Shown one piece after another: positions 32,211 to 37,585 of a DNA stretch of 37,585 bases. Below the pieces are notes generated by a model. The model was not told the DNA's origin, did no database searches, and worked only from the letters and a program-made list of their open reading frames with translations. Numbering within the stretch: position 1 is the first letter of the stretch; each line of letters starts with the position of its first letter. The translations under genes and the position numbers were made by a program. Source of the stretch: CAZSVI01 sp964610205 (lineage in GTDB: Bacteria; Bacillota; Clostridia; DSM-8532); assembly GCA_964610205.1 (NCBI GenBank), contig CAZSVI010000020.1:1-37585 (forward strand), read 5' to 3'.

Positions 32211-32903
32211 TTACAGGGAAGGATTAAAATAGTAACCGACTCCCCGTTTTGTTAAGATATATTCCGGCTTACTCGGCATCTTTTCAAGCTTTTCCCTTAA
32301 CCTTCTGACTGTAACATCAACAGTACGGACATCTCCATAATATTCATAACCCCAAACCTTTTCCAGCAGGCTCTCTCTGGAAAAAATCTGCCCTTTTTGT
32401 ATGGCAAGAAACTTTACAAGTTCAAATTCACGAAGGGTTAATTCAATGGTATCCTCTCCGCGCTTGATTTCATATCTGTTTATGTCAATTGTTAAATCCC
32501 CGCAGTTCAGTATTTCGCTCTGGAACTTTTGCGTATCTTCAACTATACGTCGCAGGTTTGCTTTCACCCTTGCCATGAGTTCCCTTGGACTGAACGGTTT
32601 TGTAATGTAGTCATCGGCTCCAAGCTCAAGGCCCAGAACTTTGTCCACCTCTTCTTCTCTTGCTGTCAACATCAGAATAGGAGTATTCAAGGTTTGCCTG
32701 ATTTTCTTGCATACAGTGAATCCGTCATACTCGGGAAGCATAATATCCAGAAGAATCAAATCCGGTTTTTCACGCTCAACCATCTCTAAAGCCTGTCTCC
32801 CGTCATAAGCTTCAACCGTGTCAAAGCCCTCCTTTTTCAGGTTGAATTTTAAAATATCCACAATATTTTTTTCATCATCGACAATAAGAATCTTTCTTTT
32901 CAT
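32211..32903 (-). CDS. walR: Response regulator WalR (VicR)
   Basis: A 230-residue OmpR-family regulator. The receiver domain has the acidic pair DDE (9-11), phospho-acceptor Asp 53 (LILLDIMLPEYDG), and the conserved Lys in DDYITKPFSPRELMARV. The winged-helix DNA-binding domain ends in RTVDVTVRRLREKLE and YILTKRGVGYYF. Family role: controls autolysins and wall synthesis genes, including essential peptidoglycan hydrolases. AGGTG lies 7 nt before the ATG. It starts the Wal cluster. The 283 bp upstream to the terminator at 33187 show no gene or promoter I can support. Confidence 0.95.
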   Translation of the reverse strand: MKRKILIVDDEKNIVDILKFNLKKEGFDTVEAYDGRQALEMVEREKPDLILLDIMLPEYDGFTVCKKIRQTLNTPILMLTAREEEVDKVLGLELGADDYITKPFSPRELMARVKANLRRIVEDTQKFQSEILNCGDLTIDINRYEIKRGEDTIELTLREFELVKFLAIQKGQIFSRESLLEKVWGYEYYGDVRTVDVTVRRLREKLEKMPSKPEYILTKRGVGYYFNPSL

Positions 32904-33186
32904 AAATACACCTGCTTTTTAATTTACTTATTATTTTCCGACATTTATTCAGATATCATTCTTTTTTGTTTTGTTCCATTTTTCGTCTACATAAGCTGAA
33001 CTTGTTTTTTTACATTTTACCGGGCAAATAACAGGTAGTGAAGCGTTTTTACGGAGAGCATGGCATTACAAAAATGTCCCTCTTAATAAAACCCTGCGGC
33101 TTCCCGACCGGATAATCATATTATAACAGATTTTTAAATCTTTTATAGCATTTATTTTGGGGAAGCAGTGTCATAGATCCTTCCTT

Positions 33187-33214
33187 AAAAAAGAAGGGGC
33201 TTTTCCCCTGCTTC
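33187..33214 (-). terminator. Rho-independent terminator of the second exporter operon
   Basis: On the minus strand GGGG-aaaag-CCCC, extended by GAAG...CTTC, is followed by TTCTTTTTT, about 13 nt after the permease stop. Confidence 0.8.
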
Positions 33215-33226
33215 CCTCTTGCCACG

Positions 33227-34432
33227 CTACTCATACCTGAGAGCTTCAATAGGATCAAGATCCGCTGCCTTTTTGGCCGGATAAACCCCAAATATCAAAC
33301 CTAATGCAACAGAAACGCTGAATGATACAATAATTGTTGTAACATCTACCGCAGGTGGTATCTTAATTAGCCTTGAAAGAATATTTCCGGATATAATGCC
33401 CAGAAAGATTCCTATAATTCCTGCAAAACCGGTCATAATAATTGATTCCATCAGGAATTGAGTGACTATATTTTTTTTCTGCGCTCCCAGCGCTTTCCGA
33501 ATACCGATTTCCCTTATTCTTTCGGTAACGGAGACCAAAAGAATGTTTATAATCCCAATACCTCCGACTATCAGTGTAATAACTGCTATGACCAGCAGAG
33601 CGGAAGTAATAACATTAATAACACTTGAAAACATTTTTTGAATATCACCAACCGACTGAAGAGCGTAAATATCTTCCTTGCGATGCACTCTCTCCAACAG
33701 CCCGATAACCTTCCTGCCAATCAGTTCCACATCCGCATCCGGCTGAACCGAGAACATGATTGAATTCAATCTCTGAGAATTCGTAATGGACTGAACAGTT
33801 CTAATAGGCATCAGAACTGTTGCCGGCTGCAAATCACTGTCCATTACACTGCTGAACAAATCATCCCCTACACCAAGAACACCGACTACCTTTACCTTGA
33901 TATTATACCGGCTTATCTTTAAATTTATTACTTCTCCGACAATATCAACCCTTTCAAAATACCTTTTTGCGAAAGTTTCATCCACAACGGCAACCATAGC
34001 CCGTCCGTTGTTGTCAAAATTGTTGATAAGCCTTCCTGCCGCAATATCCAATACAGCAAAATTCTTATATTGTGAATCAATTTCTATGACAACTGCGGAT
34101 TTTGTTTCCGTTCCAACCCTTATCTGTCCCGAACTCTGTCCTACAGTGGTAATATTCTTGATTTCAGGGATGTTATCCGCAATCAAATCCATATCATCCA
34201 GGGTCAGCCACTCATTCCTTGTGATTTCATTACTCTTATAATATATCGTAACCGTATTTGCTCCGATTTTCTCAAATTCACCAACAATATAACTTTCAGT
34301 CGCATTGCCGATAGCCATAATTGCGATGACCGAAAATACACCCATAACAATACCAAGCATTGTAAGGAGGGATCTCATTTTGTTGGCCCTGAGGCTGTCA
34401 AATGCCTGTTTGAAAATTTCAAAGAATATCAT
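33227..34432 (-). CDS. MacB/FtsX-type ABC exporter permease (second module)
   Basis: A 401-residue permease: N-terminal helix with the family signature LRANKMRSLLTMLGIVMGVF, a MacB-type extracytoplasmic core (about 45-270), and three C-terminal helices with SVTERIREIGIRKALGAQKK and a final FGVYPAKKAADLDPIEALRY. It is the closest in design to the permease at 21412-22584 (same N-terminal and C-terminal blocks). The start is 4 nt after the adaptor stop, with GGAG overlapping the adaptor's last codons. Last gene of its operon. Confidence 0.9.
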   Translation of the reverse strand: MIFFEIFKQAFDSLRANKMRSLLTMLGIVMGVFSVIAIMAIGNATESYIVGEFEKIGANTVTIYYKSNEITRNEWLTLDDMDLIADNIPEIKNITTVGQSSGQIRVGTETKSAVVIEIDSQYKNFAVLDIAAGRLINNFDNNGRAMVAVVDETFAKRYFERVDIVGEVINLKISRYNIKVKVVGVLGVGDDLFSSVMDSDLQPATVLMPIRTVQSITNSQRLNSIMFSVQPDADVELIGRKVIGLLERVHRKEDIYALQSVGDIQKMFSSVINVITSALLVIAVITLIVGGIGIINILLVSVTERIREIGIRKALGAQKKNIVTQFLMESIIMTGFAGIIGIFLGIISGNILSRLIKIPPAVDVTTIIVSFSVSVALGLIFGVYPAKKAADLDPIEALRYE

Positions 34433-34436
34433 AACC

Positions 34437-35735
34437 TTACTCCACGATTCTTATTCTGTCACCAATGCCAAGACTCGGCTGGGGGTTAATTACCGCCCGA
34501 TCCCCTTCCTTCAGTCCGTCGACAACCTCTACCAGCATATCCGAGTAAATCCCAAGAATAACATATTGCTTTCTGACGGTCATGCTGTCCTCATCAATAA
34601 CCATGGCATACTGCCGGCGGTCTTTATCTTCCAGATAAATATTGAACTCCGAAACAACAATATCATTCTTCTCCTGGGTTACTATATTACAATCTACATT
34701 CAGCCCCGGTTTTAAAACATCTATACCTTCAAGGGGCTCAATAACAACCTCTACAACCGTTTCCTGCCCGCTTATAACAGCAATAGGCGCTACAGAGACA
34801 ACTCTTCCTGAGAATTTTACATTATCTCCGAAGGCCTCGCCTGTTATAGTAACCTTCTGACCTATGGCAACATCTTTTGTTTTATATTCATTTACTGTAG
34901 CAACAATCCGTATATTTTTTGCATCAATAATTGTAAAAGCCGGCTGGCCGCTGCCCGTATAAGCGCCCTCAATAACGCTAACTCCGGTTACATATCCGTC
35001 AATTGGCGCCATCTCAAGAGCTTTAACCTTTTCAAGCCTCTTTTCAACATCGGCAATCTGCAAACTTAACAGTTCTATGTTCTTAATCTGCACCTGTATA
35101 TCCATATCATGGCTTCCAACACTTGACTGATAGGTTTTCTCCGCTGAGTCAAGATTAATTTGCGCATTGTCCAAAGAAGCCTTTGCATCCTTTACCGAAC
35201 GCGCATATTGATCAAGCTGTGTCTTCGATATAATCCCTGCCTGAAACAGCTTTTCCTGATTGTCATATTCGGTAAGGGTGCTGTCATAACTTTCCTGGGC
35301 ACGATCCCTTGCATTTCTGGCAGAGGTCAGATTAGTTTCCAAAGATAAAAGATTTTGACCGGATGTCAGCTTTTTCAATGTAATTGACTGTATTTCCTTC
35401 TGCAATTTAAGTCTGTTCATTTCGTCTGTCATCGTGGCCACATCAAGTTCTACAAGGCGGTCCCCTTTATTTATCTGATCATTTTTATTTACAAAAACCT
35501 TAAGAACCCGAAGAGGCGTATCAAAGAAAACCTGCGCCTTATCTGTTTCTTCAATTTTTCCCGGTGCCATGATATATGAGGAAATGCTCTCTTTTCCAAT
35601 AGTTGCCGTTTTAACAGCAACCGTATTACGTGTTGACACAACAGGAGTACCTGTATCATTATTTTTTCTTATATTAAAAAAAACCATCGCTGCAATAACC
35701 GCAATCACCAAAATAATAATTATCCCTTTTTTCAT
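34437..35735 (-). CDS. HlyD-family adaptor of the second MacAB-like exporter
   Basis: A 432-residue adaptor from the chosen ATG (AAGGAG 10 nt upstream; the frame runs to a TTG at 35768 without a site). It has one N-terminal helix (KKGIIIILVIAVIAAMVFFN), lipoyl halves (SYIMAPGKIEETDKAQVFFD, then MAPIDGYVTGVSVIEG), a coiled-coil hairpin (about 95-200, with ESYDSTLTEYDNQEKLFQAG), a beta-barrel, and a terminal domain (GLKEGDRAVINPQPSLGIGD). This is the usual MacA layout. It lies between the Yip1-family and permease genes. Confidence 0.88.
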   Translation of the reverse strand: MKKGIIIILVIAVIAAMVFFNIRKNNDTGTPVVSTRNTVAVKTATIGKESISSYIMAPGKIEETDKAQVFFDTPLRVLKVFVNKNDQINKGDRLVELDVATMTDEMNRLKLQKEIQSITLKKLTSGQNLLSLETNLTSARNARDRAQESYDSTLTEYDNQEKLFQAGIISKTQLDQYARSVKDAKASLDNAQINLDSAEKTYQSSVGSHDMDIQVQIKNIELLSLQIADVEKRLEKVKALEMAPIDGYVTGVSVIEGAYTGSGQPAFTIIDAKNIRIVATVNEYKTKDVAIGQKVTITGEAFGDNVKFSGRVVSVAPIAVISGQETVVEVVIEPLEGIDVLKPGLNVDCNIVTQEKNDIVVSEFNIYLEDKDRRQYAMVIDEDSMTVRKQYVILGIYSDMLVEVVDGLKEGDRAVINPQPSLGIGDRIRIVE

Positions 35736-35805
35736 TGAATCAATACTCCTTTTCCATGTCCCCTTCAAAAATCATCTGTTATCAAACCTGCCGGACTGTT
35801 ACTTT

Positions 35806-36567
35806 TTATCCCATAAAAGAACCCAAAAGACCGCCAAACAAATTGTTTGATATACTCGCAACAGTCGCCCCAATAAGTGCTGCCAGGATAAACAGTATAA
35901 AGGCCATTATGTAGGATGTTTTTTTACTTACCCCGCCAACATAAACAAACCCAATTGCATATAAAATATATGACCATATATTAAATACATCAATACTGGC
36001 GGATAAACTGTATAAAAAGATACCAACCGACTCAATATCAAGAAGAGATGACAGACCGGTTATCTGTGTTGTTATAGAACCACCGATTTGATTCACGTAC
36101 AATGCATTCAAAATCATTCCAATGACAGAAATGATACTGATATAAGCCATCATAGAGAAGTACTTTTTCAAGCCCCTTTCACAATTAACAAGTCTGTATA
36201 TTCCGTATAATATCAGTGTTGTTATTGCCCATGTGGCTATTATTATAAATGGTGCGGCAATAATTGTACCTATCATTTGCGAGTTTACCAACAACTCAAT
36301 TTGATCCGGAGTATAATTCATCCCTAGGTTTTTATATGTATTATACATTATGTCCATTTGAAGCTTTCTGTTGGGTTCAAATAGAAGAAGCTGATATAAT
36401 GCGGCTCCAATTGCGATAATTATTAAAGGAAACAGCATGGTGGGCTTTCCCCTTAAAAAGACAAAAAGTTTCCTGGGTGAAAAAATCAGGTTTCCCAGCC
36501 TTTGAAATACATTCATCCTATCTGGTATTTCTAATTCTTCATCCATAATTTCCATTTGATCATTCAT
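35806..36567 (-). CDS. Yip1-family membrane protein
   Basis: A 253-residue protein with a cytoplasmic N-terminus (FQRLGNLIFSPRKLFVFLRG, the typical Yip1-domain entry) and about five membrane helices (near TMLFPLIIIAIGAALYQLLL, PFIIIATWAITTLILYGIY, SMMAYISIISVIGMILNALY, SYILYAIGFVYVGGV and YIMAFILFILAALIGATVA). In Firmicutes Yip1-domain proteins are often next to MacB-type exporters; the role is unknown and may be membrane organisation or transporter assembly. AGGAGGG is 6 nt before the ATG. It sits between the ATPase and adaptor genes. Confidence 0.82.
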   Translation of the reverse strand: MNDQMEIMDEELEIPDRMNVFQRLGNLIFSPRKLFVFLRGKPTMLFPLIIIAIGAALYQLLLFEPNRKLQMDIMYNTYKNLGMNYTPDQIELLVNSQMIGTIIAAPFIIIATWAITTLILYGIYRLVNCERGLKKYFSMMAYISIISVIGMILNALYVNQIGGSITTQITGLSSLLDIESVGIFLYSLSASIDVFNIWSYILYAIGFVYVGGVSKKTSYIMAFILFILAALIGATVASISNNLFGGLLGSFMG

Positions 36568-36582
36568 ATCAAACCCTCCTTA

Positions 36583-37332
36583 CTAACCGGCATTTTCCTG
36601 GTATATCAAGTTCTGTTCAACCATAGTCTTCAATAAATCTTTAGCATTTAATCTAACTTTAACATTTTCGTCTTTTTGCACCATACCATCCCTGAAAGTA
36701 ACAATCCTGCTTGTATGGCTTGCTATATCCGGCTCATGCGTAACCAGAACTATGGTAACACCTTCTTCATTCAATTCCTGAAATATTGCCATGATCTCCT
36801 CACCGGATTTACTGTCCAGATTCCCGGTTGGTTCGTCCGCCAGAATGATACTTGGGTTATTCACCAGTGCCCTGGCAATTGCAACTCTTTGCCTTTGTCC
36901 TCCTGACAGCTCGCTGGGCTTATGATCCTTTCTGTCCAGCAAGTCTACTTTTTCAAGGGCCTCAAGGGCTCTCTCCTGTCGTTTTTTAGCCGAACTTCCG
37001 GCATATATCATTGGCAGTTCAACATTTTTAAGCGCTGTCATTCTCGGAAGCAGGTTAAAGGTTTGAAAAACAAAACCCACACTTTTATTTCGAATTCTTG
37101 ACAGCTCATATTCCGACAGCTTTGAAATGTTTATATTATTCAGGATATATGTACCCTTTGTCATACGATCAAGGCAACCGATAATATTCATTAGTGTAGA
37201 CTTCCCGGAACCAGATGGACCCATAACCGAAACAAACTCACCTTCATCAACATGAAAATGAATCCCCTTTAATGCTTCAACGGAGATGATTCCGGTTTTA
37301 TATACTTTCCAGAGGTTTTCCATATGTATCAT
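36583..37332 (-). CDS. MacB/LolD-type ABC transporter ATPase (second module)
   Basis: A 249-residue ATPase from the ATG at 37332, chosen because AGGTGG is 7 nt upstream and upstream codons (to 37416) overlap the promoter. Motifs: Walker A GPSGSGKST (38-46), FVFQTFNLLPRM, signature LSGGQRQR (142-149), Walker B IILADE (162-167), and switch His in LVTHEPD. An extra C-terminal tail of about 25 residues (VRLNAKDLLKTMVEQNL) follows the core. It is the first gene of a four-gene operon and pairs with the permease at its end. Confidence 0.92.
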   Translation of the reverse strand: MIHMENLWKVYKTGIISVEALKGIHFHVDEGEFVSVMGPSGSGKSTLMNIIGCLDRMTKGTYILNNINISKLSEYELSRIRNKSVGFVFQTFNLLPRMTALKNVELPMIYAGSSAKKRQERALEALEKVDLLDRKDHKPSELSGGQRQRVAIARALVNNPSIILADEPTGNLDSKSGEEIMAIFQELNEEGVTIVLVTHEPDIASHTSRIVTFRDGMVQKDENVKVRLNAKDLLKTMVEQNLIYQENAG

Positions 37333-37363
37333 GTCAATCTGCCACCTATTTCTATTCTTGTTT

Positions 37364-37392
37364 ATTTTACACTGTTTCCCATAGTATTGCAA
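37364..37392 (-). promoter_or_regulatory. Probable promoter of the second exporter operon
   Basis: On the minus strand TTGCAA (37392-37387), a 17-bp spacer and TAAAAT (37369-37364), preceded by TG, about 32 bp before the ATPase start. No operator-like palindrome is evident nearby. Confidence 0.5.
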
Positions 37393-37500
37393 CAACTCAA
37401 CCTGTGATTTAGACAATTTTTTAACAAATTATTTTCTTTTATCCTTTGGTTTTATGAATTCATAATTTTATACGTTATTATAACCCATATAGTCTGAAAA

Positions 37501-37553
37501 GGGGACGGTCCTTTCGCTTCCTCCCCTCCTGAAGCAGGGGAACGGTCCTTTCG
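37501..37553. repeat. Short direct repeat with central hairpin at the window edge
   Basis: ACGGTCCTTTCG occurs twice (37505-37516 and 37542-37553), 37 bp apart, each preceded by GGG or GGA, with an imperfect CCCCTCCT/AGCAGGGG hairpin between. It is G+C-rich compared with its surroundings. The layout recalls GGGGACGG-type palindromic repeats scattered in some Clostridia and deltaproteobacteria, but the window ends too soon to tell. The rest of 37393-37585 shows no gene. Confidence 0.55.
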
Positions 37554-37585
37554 AAAAAGTTAAAAGCCCTATGGCAATAACCATA

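Noticed and set aside
1..37585. CRISPR arrays, tRNA or rRNA genes, prophage
   Set aside because: No regular spaced repeats, tRNA-like cloverleaf, rRNA segments or phage structural genes were seen.

Overview
The window looks like chromosome of a low-GC anaerobic Firmicute, most likely class Clostridia. The reasons are an AT-rich sequence with strong AGGAGG-type ribosome sites, a WalRK two-component operon with YycH/YycI/YycJ-like partners, a two-subunit iron-sulfur L-serine dehydratase, an adenosylcobalamin-dependent (class II) ribonucleotide reductase, and threonine and alanine catabolism genes. The genus cannot be fixed from sequence alone. Almost all genes are on the minus strand; only sdaAB-sdaAA and lrp-ald are on the plus strand.

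Region 1 (about 45-6990, minus strand) is an eroding transport cluster. In transcription order it holds a MalF-type sugar permease joined by a deletion to the tail of a MalG-type permease, a HlyD-type adaptor, an FtsX-like permease, a 71-residue LuxR-type DNA-binding protein, remnants of an ABC exporter, and a lipoprotein made of two tandem solute-binding domains. No ATPase is encoded here. Several parts are broken, and a truncated small ORF lies upstream.

Region 2 (7090-18670) is metabolic. The class II ribonucleotide reductase carries a complete 378-residue intein with LAGLIDADG endonuclease motifs, spliced directly before the radical cysteine. Two NrdR-type boxes 31 bp apart lie over its promoter. 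Divergent sdaAB-sdaAA convert L-serine to pyruvate and end at a perfect 24-bp inverted repeat. A nitroreductase, a relic of an IS200/IS605 tnpB tail, an Lrp-type regulator crossed by a 10-N assembly gap, and alanine dehydrogenase follow. On the minus strand tdh, kbl and an XRE-cupin regulator form a threonine-degradation operon with a consensus sigma-A promoter and a 16-bp palindrome at the start of transcription.

Region 3 (18837-24162) has a UPF0316 membrane protein, a DUF421 membrane protein, an unrecognised cytoplasmic protein, and a compact adaptor/ATPase/permease (MacAB-like) operon.

Region 4 (24371-32903) is the Wal cell-wall-stress locus: walR, walK, a secreted protein of unknown function, yycH-like, yycI-like, murA, yycJ and rlmH, all minus strand. 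MurA, the first committed enzyme of peptidoglycan synthesis, lies inside the cluster. A hairpin-rich, GC-rich insert separates walR from walK.

Region 5 (33187-37585) is a second MacAB-like module in the order ATPase, Yip1-family membrane protein, adaptor, permease, with its own promoter and terminator. The right edge holds a short repeat unit. Two related exporter modules therefore flank the Wal locus.
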